DNA of 17,821 nucleotides, taken from Clostridiales bacterium. Its GTDB lineage: Bacteria > Bacillota > Clostridia > Lachnospirales > Lachnospiraceae. The position numbers were made by a program, and so were the translations under genes. The notes under the pieces were generated by a model. It made no database searches. It was not told where the DNA came from and saw nothing but the letters and a program-made list of their open reading frames with translations. This document shows, piece after piece, positions 1-8,393 of the stretch (within the stretch, counting starts at the first letter, position 1; every line of letters begins with the position of its first letter). The stretch is taken from NCBI GenBank assembly GCA_018369015.1, contig JAGZDD010000071.1:1-17821 (forward strand), read 5' to 3'.

Positions 1-2
1 CT

Positions 3-42
3 AAAAAACGTCCGTAACAGTTCAGCATAGCTGAACTGTTAC
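3..42 (-). terminator. Probable Rho-independent terminator after the moxR-DUF58-transglutaminase operon
   Basis: A perfect 13-bp stem (14-26 with 30-42) closes a 3-nt loop directly after the transglutaminase stop codon. Read on the minus strand, the stem is followed by GGACG and then six T (plus-strand A3-A8). The 5-nt gap between stem and T-run makes it slightly less than ideal. Its position just past the last gene fits the end of the operon. Confidence 0.7.
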
Positions 43-54
43 AACCGCCGTGAA

Positions 55-2583
55 TCAGCACCCATCAAAATATTTCATTATTATTTGCTTTAGCAACTTG
101 TTCTCTTTGTACAATCCGCCTCTGATATGCTGGTACATATGCCAGCAGGACTGCCATTGCTCTGCCGAAACGCCCTCGCGGCTAAAAGCAGCCTCGTTGG
201 CCAGCGCGACAAGCATATCGCAGGCGGCAGCATCAATAAAATCATAGTCTTTGGCAATCGCTTCAAAATAGCTGTGCAAATTACCGTCCTTTGGCTTTTT
301 ATAACCGCAGATCTCAAAAAGGCGCAGCAAATAATAATAAATCGCAACGACCGCTTTGCTCCGGTTTGGCTGGCGCATCGCCCGGACGCGCTTTTTATTA
401 AGCGCCGACGCCCGAAGGACAGCGGCCGCAGCAACAAGGGCCAAAATGGCTGCTGCCGCAGCGATCCCAAGAAGAATACGCTGCAATATGGCCATCGCTG
501 CCGGCTGGCCTTTGGCTCCAGAGCCTTTGCCGGCGCTATTGCCGCCTGAAAAATCCCCGCCAAAGCCTTCGTCCGTTTCCGGCAGTTTATCTGTCTGAGC
601 GTTTTGGCCCTGGGCTTCGCTCCCGTCCGGTTCGCTTTGGCTTTCGCTCTGAGGCGGTACACTCTGGCTTTCGCTTTCAGCCGGACTGCTCCCGCTTTCG
701 CTCTCCTCCTGGGTATCCATCGTTTCGCTTGTTTCATCCATATCCCCAGTGAGAGAAGCTGTGTCATAATAGGCAGGGGTCACTTCCACAGGCAGCCAGC
801 CAACGCCGTCTAAATAAATCTCCGTCCAGGCATGGGCCTGATGGTCATAGGCAATTCCTTCATAGCCCGAGGCAGACGGCGAAAAGTTTCCGGGCACCAT
901 TATATAGCCTTCCACATACCGGGCCGGAACGCCCATATTACGCAATAGCAAGGTGGCTGCTGTGGCAAAATGCATACAATAGCCTCTCTTGTTTTCCATC
1001 AGAAAATATTCCGTAAAATCCTGGTCCGAAGGTAAGCTCCCCGGTGTCAGGCTGTAGGTGCATGTATCCGTAAGCAGACGGCGCACATAAACAACCTTTT
1101 CCTTCAATGTTTCAGGAACCGTTCCTCCGGTAAGCGTGTCCAACATGGCCTTTGTTTCATTTGGAACCTGGCGATAATGATCATAGACAAAATTCCTGTA
1201 AGCACCCTCCAGGCCGCTTAATGTCAGATTCCCCGAAAGGAACTGAGCGGAATAAACAGACAGATCATCATAATCGCCGGTCAGAGGATAAATTATCGGA
1301 GTGAAATCAAACGCTGAAGACGATGATGTTCCCGGAATATACAAATCATTCATCCAGTTACCGCCCTCAAGCCTTGCGCCATAAGGGAAAAATTCATAGC
1401 TTCCAAAAACCGCCAGCTTTTCAATACTCATATGGTCCTGGCCAAACTGCGAGAGAAGCTCATAGGGAAGACTTAAAAGCTGGGCCTCCCCGGATTGTCC
1501 GGCTGTTTCCAGAAATTGACTATAATCTCCACCTTCTTCCACATTCCACCGGTTATTTTCATATCTATCACCCACATAAGCCTTAATATATAGGTTAGAT
1601 TCAGGACGTGCCCCCACTGTTACCCGAATCTGTTCATCTCCATAATAATACATATCCCCGGCAGATGCCAGATCCCCGCCGCTAATTCCGCCTTTGGGCA
1701 AAGTATCCTCCTCACCCCATCCTTCAAAGAGATGCAGATTCTCCTTCGACCAGTCTCGGATCTGCTGCTGATAATGGACCAGGGTCTCCTTGCTTGGCAG
1801 TCCCATAACATTCCCGGCAAAAAATGCAAGCCCTGCGCTTACCGCCAGCAAAACGGCCATAAAAATCCCCGCTTTTGCCCCGATTTTTTTCACGGTGCGG
1901 TTTTCTCCCCGGATATAAAAATGCTTCCCCAGGGCTGTCAGCGTTCCATATTTCCCGAAACGCGTTCCTGCATAGCTGCCTATAACAAAGACACAGGAGG
2001 AAATGCAAAATACAGCCAGCCAAAAGGCGTCTGGCACCTTGCCGACAAAAAATACGCCGACAATCCCCGCAATCCCTGGTACAAGCACAGGAAATGCGCT
2101 TTTAAGGCCAAAATAGCATATCGCGCCGTACAGGCAAAAGAGCGCCGCCACAAAACCGTAAACCAAAAAGGCCAGCTCCCCTTCCCACACGCCTTGATCC
2201 ACATTTCCGGCCATATAATCTGTTACCAGCATATAGCCCCGCTCATAAATGCTTATAAAGCCTTGTGACAGTGCGGAAAAATTCAGCCAGGCAAAAAGCA
2301 CACCGCCAATACAAGCCACGCCCACGCCTCCCCAGAAAAACTGCCATCTCGTTGAAAGAAGCCAAAACACAACCGCCAAAGGAACAATGATACCCAATAT
2401 TTTCAGGCAATTAAAATCCATGGAAAGCCCGCGAAATATAATGGCAAAGGAGGACAGCAAAATCAATATAAAGCTGGCCATGGCCATCATCAGCCATAAA
2501 AGCGCTCCCGGCAAACTATTCTTGCCATCATAATATGAAGTTTTTTCCAGAAAGTGTATCCCTGTCCAATCCTTTTTCCTCAT
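55..2583 (-). CDS. Membrane protein with transglutaminase-like domain (TgpA/DUF3488-type)
   Basis: 842 aa. The N-terminal third is hydrophobic, with about six to seven membrane segments between residues 25 and 260. An extracellular part follows, with a transglutaminase core at about 495-605. Its catalytic Cys is C536 (GYCMHFATA), the His is H584 (QAHAWTEIY), and the third position is E600 (PVEVTP), where the superfamily usually has Asp. Residues 626-651 are Ser/Glu-rich, a further membrane helix lies at about 696-723, and a cytoplasmic tail resembles the DUF4129 end of TgpA proteins. It is the last gene of the moxR-DUF58-transglutaminase set, and its first 56 nt overlap the DUF58 gene, so translation is probably coupled. 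GGAGAG sits 4 nt before the ATG. Proteins of this family are thought to act on the cell surface, but the substrate is unknown. The fold call is firm; the function is not. Confidence 0.88.
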   Translation of the reverse strand: MRKKDWTGIHFLEKTSYYDGKNSLPGALLWLMMAMASFILILLSSFAIIFRGLSMDFNCLKILGIIVPLAVVFWLLSTRWQFFWGGVGVACIGGVLFAWLNFSALSQGFISIYERGYMLVTDYMAGNVDQGVWEGELAFLVYGFVAALFCLYGAICYFGLKSAFPVLVPGIAGIVGVFFVGKVPDAFWLAVFCISSCVFVIGSYAGTRFGKYGTLTALGKHFYIRGENRTVKKIGAKAGIFMAVLLAVSAGLAFFAGNVMGLPSKETLVHYQQQIRDWSKENLHLFEGWGEEDTLPKGGISGGDLASAGDMYYYGDEQIRVTVGARPESNLYIKAYVGDRYENNRWNVEEGGDYSQFLETAGQSGEAQLLSLPYELLSQFGQDHMSIEKLAVFGSYEFFPYGARLEGGNWMNDLYIPGTSSSSAFDFTPIIYPLTGDYDDLSVYSAQFLSGNLTLSGLEGAYRNFVYDHYRQVPNETKAMLDTLTGGTVPETLKEKVVYVRRLLTDTCTYSLTPGSLPSDQDFTEYFLMENKRGYCMHFATAATLLLRNMGVPARYVEGYIMVPGNFSPSASGYEGIAYDHQAHAWTEIYLDGVGWLPVEVTPAYYDTASLTGDMDETSETMDTQEESESGSSPAESESQSVPPQSESQSEPDGSEAQGQNAQTDKLPETDEGFGGDFSGGNSAGKGSGAKGQPAAMAILQRILLGIAAAAAILALVAAAAVLRASALNKKRVRAMRQPNRSKAVVAIYYYLLRLFEICGYKKPKDGNLHSYFEAIAKDYDFIDAAACDMLVALANEAAFSREGVSAEQWQSCWHMYQHIRGGLYKENKLLKQIIMKYFDGC

Positions 2584-3622
2584 AGATCTCTCCGTCTTTT
2601 TCTATTGTCATATTTGAATTTATCGATAAAAAAGTACAAAAGCTGTCAAAACCCCATTCCCTGCCGTACAATTCTCCCGGATTTTTAAGCGGCACATGAG
2701 GATGGGCATATAAAAGCCTGCCCATAAAATGATAAACATCCTCCTCAGACTCGACGGCGCAGCGCTCAATGGACATATCTGTTTTGCACCAGGCAATATA
2801 ATGCCAGCAATGGGCACGGGCCAGCCCCACACTCACCGACAGTCCAGCCTCAATCACCATGGACATAGCGCAAAGCTGTGTTTCATCTTTTTTTATCTGA
2901 GAAAAATTAAAAAATACGACAACCGGATAGCCGACAGGCCTTGAAAACTCCTTGACCATAAACTCATCCAGACGGGCGGTCAGCTTCCAGTGGATACGCT
3001 GCATCCGGTCGCCGGGCCGAAATTCCCGTATGTCAAATACCTCTGACGGATCATCCCCGCTTTTTTCTTTTGAATAAGTGTCGCTTTCCCCGATAAAATC
3101 ACGTATTTTAGAGCTAATTTCAAAATTCACAGGAAACAGCTCCGGGAACACGGGAATGTCCAAGTCAAAGCCGCATTTTTTTGTAAATCCAAAAATGCGC
3201 AGATAACCGCCAATATAAAGCTTATCTATATGGACATGAATAATACCGCAGTAATTCGATTCTACATGAAAGGTCACAGCCGCGCTGCACCGTCCATCCG
3301 CATACGTACAGAGCCACTGCTTTGCCCTGCTCTCACCCATATTGTTTTGATACCAGATACGAACACGCAGATGATTCAGTGGCAGAAAGCTGCGGTTATG
3401 TATATGGATAATAATTGGTATCATCTCTTTACAATGCACCAGTTTCCCCGGTCCTTCCACGCTAATACCTATCATCTGGCGCATATAAAGCGTAGTTAGT
3501 AATTCAAAAACTAATACTGCTATCAATCCAAGAAATACAATAAAAAATACAGGCGTTGTATACATAATCATAATATAAACGGTCAGCAGTATCCCAAACA
3601 AATAAACAGGCAGATTTTTCAT
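2528..3622 (-). CDS. DUF58 domain protein
   Basis: 364 aa. Two hydrophobic segments (about 5-22 and 24-45) anchor the protein in the membrane. A beta-rich region follows, then the DUF58 signature at about 195-228: EVFDIREFRPGDRMQRIHWK followed by LTAR and MVKEF. DUF58 proteins carry a vWA-like fold and are nearly always encoded next to a MoxR AAA ATPase. That holds here: moxR ends 9 nt upstream, and a GGGGG ribosome site 5 nt before the ATG straddles the moxR stop. The 3' end overlaps the transglutaminase gene by 56 nt. The likely role is as partner of MoxR in assembling or activating a membrane or surface complex. That rests on family context; nothing in the sequence names the target. Confidence 0.88.
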   Translation of the reverse strand: MKNLPVYLFGILLTVYIMIMYTTPVFFIVFLGLIAVLVFELLTTLYMRQMIGISVEGPGKLVHCKEMIPIIIHIHNRSFLPLNHLRVRIWYQNNMGESRAKQWLCTYADGRCSAAVTFHVESNYCGIIHVHIDKLYIGGYLRIFGFTKKCGFDLDIPVFPELFPVNFEISSKIRDFIGESDTYSKEKSGDDPSEVFDIREFRPGDRMQRIHWKLTARLDEFMVKEFSRPVGYPVVVFFNFSQIKKDETQLCAMSMVIEAGLSVSVGLARAHCWHYIAWCKTDMSIERCAVESEEDVYHFMGRLLYAHPHVPLKNPGELYGREWGFDSFCTFLSINSNMTIEKDGEIYEEKGLDRDTLSGKNFIL

Positions 3623-3631
3623 AAATGCCCC

Positions 3632-4573
3632 CTATCTGGGTACCGGCTTTGCCACGGAAGCTAAAATACCATCCAGCACTCGTTTCGCATCGCAGCCTGC
3701 GATACTGGCCCTGGCGTCAAGAATCAGGCGGTGGGCCGCCACATCCTTAAAGATCCCTGCCACATCGTCAGGAAGGACGTAATCCCGCCCGGACAAAAAC
3801 GCCGCGCTTTTTGCCATGCGGCATAAAGCAAGCGTTCCTCTTGGGCTTACCCCCAGCTTTATTAGCTCGCTGCTGCGGGTGGCATTGACAAGCTGGGCGA
3901 TATACTCGTAAACTGCGTCATGGATAAATACCTGCTCTACCATTTTCTGGCAGGAAACAAGCATTGCTCCATCCATGACCGGCCGCACATGGTCTAACGG
4001 ATTATCCGCATGGCGGCGCTTAATAATTTGGATTTCATTTTGAATATCCGGATATCCAAGGCTAATACAAATCATAAACCGGTCGAGCTGGGATTCAGGC
4101 AAAAGCTGGGTTCCCGCAGACCCCGTGGGATTCTGGGTCGCTATAACAATAAAAGGGTCCGGCACATCCAGCGTATTTCCGTCAATCGTCACCTTTCCCT
4201 CCTCCATTACCTGAAGTAAGGCAGACTGGGTTTTCGGGGATGTACGGTTAATTTCATCCGCCAAAAACAGATTTGTCATCACCGGCCCGGGAACATAGCG
4301 GAATGTCTTCGTTTCTTTCTGAAACATATAAAAGCCCGTCACATCGCTGGGAAGGACATCCGGTGTAAACTGGACGCGCTTTTGCTTTAGAGCCATAGCC
4401 TTGGAAAACGCCAAAGCCATCGTCGTTTTCCCAACTCCCGGAATGTCATCCATTAATATATGTCCTCCAGCTAAAATCGCCAGCATTACTTTGCGTATAT
4501 ATTTATCCTTACCCGCAACAACCTTACCCACCTCCCGGACAACGTTTTGCGGGGCATTTGCCAGTTCACTCAT
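3632..4573 (-). CDS. MoxR-family AAA+ ATPase
   Basis: 313 aa, the usual length for MoxR. Walker A is at 45-50 (PGVGKT), Walker B at 102-107 (LFLADE, followed by INR), sensor 1 at about 144-149 (IATQNP), and the arginine-finger region reads QLDRF near 162-166. The C-terminal lid domain (about 210-313) is typical of the family. MoxR ATPases are chaperone-like and act on vWA or DUF58 partners, and the DUF58 gene starts 9 nt downstream. AGGAGGAG lies 4 nt before the ATG. The gene probably has its own promoter (4598-4626), because the preceding gene is a degraded fbp and no terminator separates them. Confidence in the family is high; the client protein is unknown. Confidence 0.93.
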   Translation of the reverse strand: MSELANAPQNVVREVGKVVAGKDKYIRKVMLAILAGGHILMDDIPGVGKTTMALAFSKAMALKQKRVQFTPDVLPSDVTGFYMFQKETKTFRYVPGPVMTNLFLADEINRTSPKTQSALLQVMEEGKVTIDGNTLDVPDPFIVIATQNPTGSAGTQLLPESQLDRFMICISLGYPDIQNEIQIIKRRHADNPLDHVRPVMDGAMLVSCQKMVEQVFIHDAVYEYIAQLVNATRSSELIKLGVSPRGTLALCRMAKSAAFLSGRDYVLPDDVAGIFKDVAAHRLILDARASIAGCDAKRVLDGILASVAKPVPR

Positions 4574-4597
4574 AAAACTCCTCCTGAATTATTATTT

Positions 4598-4626
4598 TTA
4601 ATAAGCATACCGCTGCCATGTTACAA
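4598..4626 (-). promoter_or_regulatory. Candidate promoter of the moxR operon with overlapping dyad
   Basis: On the minus strand TTGTAA (4621-4626) is followed by a 17-nt spacer and TATTAA (4598-4603). Each hexamer matches 4 of 6 consensus bases, so it is only moderate. A dyad, GTTACA-aaac-TGTAAC (4620-4635), covers the -35 box and could be a repressor site or a small hairpin at the end of the fbp remnant. The start of moxR is 25 nt below the -10 box. Confidence 0.4.
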
Positions 4627-4640
4627 AACTGTAACGCTGC

Positions 4641-5577
4641 TCATCCATTTTCTATAATTGTACCGCTTCGATAGGCATCCAGCAGCTCTTTTAGCTCCCC
4701 GATTCTCTCGATTAATTCTTTTCCCACATCCGTATCACCCACAAGCATCCTGTGCGGCGCCATTTTAACCATAATGCGGTCCGAATGAATATCCCTCTCT
4801 GACATAATCGCATCCTCTGCCGAAGAAAAAGGCTCATGGGCGACAAGCATCATCCCATAGGAATTATAAATTAATGTGTACCCTGCAATGCCTGTCTGCT
4901 TCTGATAGGTCCGGGAAAAACCGCCGTCAATCACAAGCAGTCTTCCGCCGCATTTCACAGGGCTTTCCCCTTCTTTTTGCAGGACAGGCACATGACCGTT
5001 GACAATATGGGCATCCTGTTCATTAAGGCCAAACTCCCTGAGAATATTGCCGACAATCTTTTCATTTTCCAGCAGACGGTAGTAAGGGTTTTTACGTTCC
5101 TCATGGGTTGCCTTTTCTGACAGAAAATAGCGCTCAAAGGTTGCCAGAGGCAGCAAATTAATACTCAGGCAGCGCCTTGCGCACCTTTGACCTCGTATAT
5201 TTTAAGGCGACCTGCTTACACACCTCAATGAGCCGGTACAAGGTAATCTTATACCAGTCCTCCATATTTGGCTCGCTTTTTTTAATAAGCTCCATTTTCT
5301 CTCTGGGATAATAAATCAGCGTTGCCAGCGCTTTTTTATCACTGTGGCTCAATGTGTGTCCAAAAACATCATCAATTTTCTTTTTTACAGCCCCGGAGCC
5401 ATTGCGCAAAACATGGGAAAATGCCTCGTATTCTCCATGAATATCCGTAATAAAATGCTCCGTTCCCTTAGGCAGATCCAAAATGGACTGGAGATTAATA
5501 ATTTCCGTAGACGCCTTGGCAATCGTCGGATATAATTCTGCCAGCCGTTTTAGATAACGCAGCCTTGTATATTCCAT
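4641..5577 (-). pseudogene. fbp: Fructose-1,6-bisphosphatase class III, broken by a large internal deletion
   Basis: Two fragments of one class III fructose-1,6-bisphosphatase lie head to tail. The first (5577-5158, 139 aa) has the N-terminal part, including LPKGTEHF and the metal-binding TDIHGEYEAF (D45, H47), and ends at SKVRKALPEY plus a stop. The second (5156-4641, 171 aa from a TTG) resumes at ATFERYFLSEKATHEERKNP and runs through HIVNGHVPV and the family C-terminus, in another frame. Full-length family members such as Bacillus subtilis Fbp have about 650-670 residues; by alignment from memory, about 340 residues between KALP and TFERYF are missing. That removes the GDxxDRG and GNHD metal-site motifs, so neither piece can be an active phosphatase. 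A promoter (5635-5663) and a good ribosome site (GGGAGG) remain. Assembly error is possible but would need a clean loss of about 1 kb. Confidence 0.88.
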
Positions 5578-5634
5578 AGCTCCCTCCCTGAAGGTTCTCT
5601 TGGTACGATGTTATGAATCCAGCCGGTTAGTTTT

Positions 5635-5663
5635 ATTTTATCATAACAAAGCAGGTAAAACAA
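5635..5663 (-). promoter_or_regulatory. Promoter of the fbp remnant
   Basis: On the minus strand TTGTTT (5658-5663) is followed by 17 nt and TAAAAT (5635-5640). A TG one base before the -10 box makes it an extended -10 promoter. It sits just downstream of the pilus-operon terminator and about 58 nt before the fbp start codon. The promoter appears intact although the gene is broken. Confidence 0.65.
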
Positions 5664-5675
5664 ATTTTTTATGAC

Positions 5676-5723
5676 AAAAAAGCATATCTGCGCAGCTATT
5701 TCGCTGCTTCAGATATGCTTTTT
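5676..5723 (-). terminator. Rho-independent terminator of the pilus operon
   Basis: A 14-bp perfect outer stem (5677-5690 with 5710-5723) encloses a second short stem, GCAGC/GCTGC. On the minus strand the stem ends in six T (5676-5681). It also ends in T-runs on the plus strand, so it is structurally bidirectional, but only minus-strand genes flank it. It lies 20 nt after the last pilus gene. Confidence 0.87.
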
Positions 5724-5742
5724 AAAATTTTTCTATATTTCC

Positions 5743-6423
5743 CTATTGCTCAGGGAATTTTTCGCTTTTTGCCAGTTTCCTTTTTAAACCCAAAAGGATC
5801 GCCGCAATACCCGCAGATACCGCCAGCACAATGTACCAGAGAGTTATATTCACCGGATCACCCGTCTTTGGAATCTTAGCCGGCTTCTTTGGCGGTTGAG
5901 GCGTTGGCTTCGGCGTTCCGGTAAAGCTGTTAGAAAAAGAAGCCTCATTGACCTTTTCCCCATTAGCATTTTCCATGACAATCTGTGCAGTCAAAGCGCC
6001 GTCTTCTATATTTTTTACATACACCGTCACATTATAGACGGATGTATCATAAGTATAATGCTCCTCTTTTTGCTCTGTCTGCTGAGTCAGGGTGTAATGA
6101 TAAACGCCGCCATGATGATATGTTATTGGACCGCATGTGGCTGTCTCGGAGCCATTCATCACAAAGGTATAGACATTGCCCTCGCTGCCCTGGGGCATAG
6201 GCACATCCTCTCCATCCGCCGTCAGGCAATAGGTAAAAGCTTCGTCTACAGCTTCATCCTCCGCCTGGGTTACAGTCATTTCCTGCTGAACCGGAAGGCT
6301 GACGGACACCTCGCCGGCCCCGGCCGCATAGGCAGGCAAACCGGCCCATATAAGAAAACACGCAAAAAGCAGAACAAAAATTCCGCTGCATTTACAGCTT
6401 CTAATGTTTAAAATCTTGTCCAT
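5743..6423 (-). CDS. FctB-like minor (anchor) pilin with IPKTG sorting signal
   Basis: 226 aa. A signal peptide (about 1-35, ending AYAA) is followed by one Spy0128/FctA-like domain at about 38-168, recognisable by GVYHYTLTQQ, YDTSVYNVTVYVKNIEDG and FSNSF. A Pro/Lys-rich linker (170-184) leads to the sorting signal: IPKTG (184-188), a hydrophobic stretch and KRK. The usual isopeptide Lys after the first strand is absent (VSVSLPV), and the usual Glu in the YTxxE strand is Gln (YTLTQQ); only the Asn in FSNSF (N165) remains. C66 and C97 could form a disulfide instead. It is the last gene of the pilus operon, 13 nt after the sortase gene, with AGGAG 9 nt before the ATG. In the S. pyogenes FCT locus this slot holds FctB, the basal pilin that anchors the fibre. 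The assignment rests on position, size and the near-canonical sorting motif. Confidence 0.8.
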   Translation of the reverse strand: MDKILNIRSCKCSGIFVLLFACFLIWAGLPAYAAGAGEVSVSLPVQQEMTVTQAEDEAVDEAFTYCLTADGEDVPMPQGSEGNVYTFVMNGSETATCGPITYHHGGVYHYTLTQQTEQKEEHYTYDTSVYNVTVYVKNIEDGALTAQIVMENANGEKVNEASFSNSFTGTPKPTPQPPKKPAKIPKTGDPVNITLWYIVLAVSAGIAAILLGLKRKLAKSEKFPEQ

Positions 6424-6436
6424 TCAATTCTTCTCC

Positions 6437-7183
6437 TTAATTCCCTTTACTTACCGGCACTTCTCTATCCATAATTTTTCCAACGAGAATATGCCGCCCA
6501 TTTGTGGACTCCGAGGTACATGTACTTAGCAGTACCAGATGGTCACTGTTGTCCACAGAAATGCCGCTCACATTCACAGCTCTTGACATCAGGCTTTCAA
6601 TAAATTCTCTCCGCATCTCCTGCGGCAGTGCCGGTGTGTAAATACGGCTGTCGTAGGCGTCCGTTTCAAGGAAGGCAAAAAACTCAAGCCTGTGGTTTTC
6701 TCCGCCATAGTACAGGCTGCCGTAACGGTGACTTTCAAAATAGTCCTTGTCCTTAAAATTGGCAAGCTCTCCAAACATGGCCTCCTTTTCCATATGGTGG
6801 CCATAAATAATGGAATTGAAGTCCAAAAAATTCCGGTCATTCCTGTAGTCAAGAAAAATGCTTCCGCCCAGAGAAAAATTTCCCCAGACATCTGTATTGA
6901 TATATTTATCATTATTATCTGCCTGGACGATTGGATAATCAATATGCGTTCCATCCACAGTCAGCCAGCCAAATATCTCGCTGTTTTGTGCCACAAGCTC
7001 CTCAAAGGATAAGCTATCCTCATCGTCGGGCTTATAGACCTCATACTGCGAGGCATCCGACGCGGCATAGACCTGACCGGAATCCCACAGGGCATAGCAG
7101 CCGTAAGCAAAGAGTAACAGGAAAGTCAGCAGCACCGCACCATTGACGATGCTGTTGATCAGCTTTACAACACATTTTCCCAC
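6437..7183 (-). CDS. Class B sortase, probable pilin polymerase
   Basis: 248 aa. An N-terminal membrane anchor (about 10-32) precedes the sortase barrel. Catalytic residues are H129 (IIYGHHM), C222 (LLSTCTSES) and R230 (NGRHILVG). The GWLTVDGTHIDYPIVQ entry, the YGHHMEKEAMFGEL stretch and the TCTSES motif are class B features, and the C-terminus lacks the membrane helix of class C pilus sortases. It lies between backbone and minor pilin, exactly where S. pyogenes FCT loci have their class B pilus sortase (SrtC2), so it probably joins backbone subunits by Lys-sorting-signal transpeptidation. The start is GTG, supported by AGGAAAGG about 8 nt upstream; no closer ATG fits. A housekeeping sortase elsewhere may attach the finished fibre to the wall. 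Confidence 0.92.
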   Translation of the reverse strand: MGKCVVKLINSIVNGAVLLTFLLLFAYGCYALWDSGQVYAASDASQYEVYKPDDEDSLSFEELVAQNSEIFGWLTVDGTHIDYPIVQADNNDKYINTDVWGNFSLGGSIFLDYRNDRNFLDFNSIIYGHHMEKEAMFGELANFKDKDYFESHRYGSLYYGGENHRLEFFAFLETDAYDSRIYTPALPQEMRREFIESLMSRAVNVSGISVDNSDHLVLLSTCTSESTNGRHILVGKIMDREVPVSKGN

Positions 7184-7217
7184 GTTTATGGCCTTTCCTG
7201 TCGGTGCTCTCTTAATA

Positions 7218-8303
7218 TTAGCGTGCGATCTTTCTTCTCACTGCCACGTAGCCAGCAATACCGGCAATAGCTACGGCAATAAGGATAATAAACGGAAGGT
7301 TGTTAAGGATAACGCCGGTGATAACCATTTCTTCATATGTATTGGTAAATTCAACGCTGTTTGCCTTTTCTCCGACAAGAGCATTGTTTACAATCAAGTT
7401 ATCAGCTTCGCTAACTTTTTCAGAGCTAACAGGTGCTCCTCCATTTTCTACCAATTCATAGGACGGTGTATAACCATCCGCAGCGCCAACCTCAGTTACG
7501 GTATATCTTGTGCCTGCAGGAAGGTTCTCAAATACAAGTGTTCCGCCATCTTTTAAATAAAATGCAAATTCTTCACCATACTTCACGGTCTTCACTTCGC
7601 CGTTGAGCTTTGCCTCTACATTTGTCACATCAGCGCTTTCTGTAGCGGCCTTTGCCAATGTAATCTTAAACTCAAATTCCTTTGTCTTATCGGCCAAATC
7701 GCCCTCTGTACTCTTGCTGATAACAAGGGAGCTGGCCTTATCCACAGAGCCACCGCGTTTTTTATACGTATTTGTAAAATTGATTTCTGCCTGTTTAGTA
7801 TCGCTGCTATCCTCGGCGGTAACATGACTTACCTTAAGTCCACCATCTTCTGTATTGGTAACATACACATGCAGTTCATATTCATTTGTGTCATAAATCA
7901 TAGACTCGTCCGCTCCAGCCTGATATGTATTTGGCGTTTCTTTTATTGTATAGACATATTCGCCGGCATGTTTCCAGTCAGCCTTGTTCAGATCCAATAC
8001 AGTGCTTTGGTTGATTGCATACTTGCCCTCTGCAAGATCACCGGTTTGCGTGTCAGAATTGTAGCGGATCGTATCAATCGACAACGCCGGTGCATCAACA
8101 GTCAAAGACTCAATTGAAAATTCAAAACCAGCAGCCGGTACTGTAATCCCTTCCGCCATTTCCAAAGTCTTTTCGATCGTAACCTTTCCTGTATCACTTA
8201 TATGCGGAACATCTTCTGCAAACGCTCCCATACTGCTGACACACAGGCCTGTCGTCAAAACACCGGCCATCAATAATGCCTTAAATCTTTTAAAGTTAAT
8301 CAT
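7218..8303 (-). CDS. Backbone (major) pilin, Spy0128/FctA-like, two isopeptide domains
   Basis: 361 aa. A signal peptide (1-29, ending AFA) is followed by two Spy0128-like domains. Domain 1 (about 38-182) has the isopeptide set K45 (VTIEKTL), E122 (YTIKET) and N178 (FTNTY). Domain 2 (about 190-325) has K197 (LVISKST), E271 (YTVTEV) and N321 (FTNTY). Such internal Lys-Asn bonds are known to stiffen Spy0128. The linker KKRGGSVDK (181-189) offers lysines for intersubunit linkage. The C-terminal sorting signal has MVITG (326-330) in place of LPXTG, then a hydrophobic helix and RRK; S. pyogenes backbone pilins also use non-LPXTG motifs such as EVPTG. GGAGG lies 8 nt before the ATG, the best ribosome site in the operon, as expected for the most abundant subunit. 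It follows the SipA-like gene by 90 nt. Confidence 0.9.
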   Translation of the reverse strand: MINFKRFKALLMAGVLTTGLCVSSMGAFAEDVPHISDTGKVTIEKTLEMAEGITVPAAGFEFSIESLTVDAPALSIDTIRYNSDTQTGDLAEGKYAINQSTVLDLNKADWKHAGEYVYTIKETPNTYQAGADESMIYDTNEYELHVYVTNTEDGGLKVSHVTAEDSSDTKQAEINFTNTYKKRGGSVDKASSLVISKSTEGDLADKTKEFEFKITLAKAATESADVTNVEAKLNGEVKTVKYGEEFAFYLKDGGTLVFENLPAGTRYTVTEVGAADGYTPSYELVENGGAPVSSEKVSEADNLIVNNALVGEKANSVEFTNTYEEMVITGVILNNLPFIILIAVAIAGIAGYVAVRRKIAR

Positions 8304-8365
8304 TTCAATTTCCTCCTTAATTCATAAAAGCTTTTTCATTTATATAAGCTGCCGGCCCGCCGTCC

Positions 8366-8385
8366 ACAGCCTTCCTTCCGGCTGT
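8366..8385 (-). promoter_or_regulatory. Small intercistronic hairpin before the backbone pilin gene
   Basis: ACAGCC and GGCTGT form a 6-bp stem with an 8-nt purine loop (on the minus strand) in the 90-nt gap between the SipA-like and backbone genes. No T-run follows, so it is not a terminator. It might mark an mRNA processing or stability site favouring the backbone message. The evidence is weak. Confidence 0.2.
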
Positions 8386-8393
8386 ACCGTCAG

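Noticed and set aside
90..767. A 225-aa open frame overlapping the transglutaminase 3' end
   Set aside because: It is an Arg/Ala/Lys-rich shadow of the real gene in another frame, without a recognisable domain.
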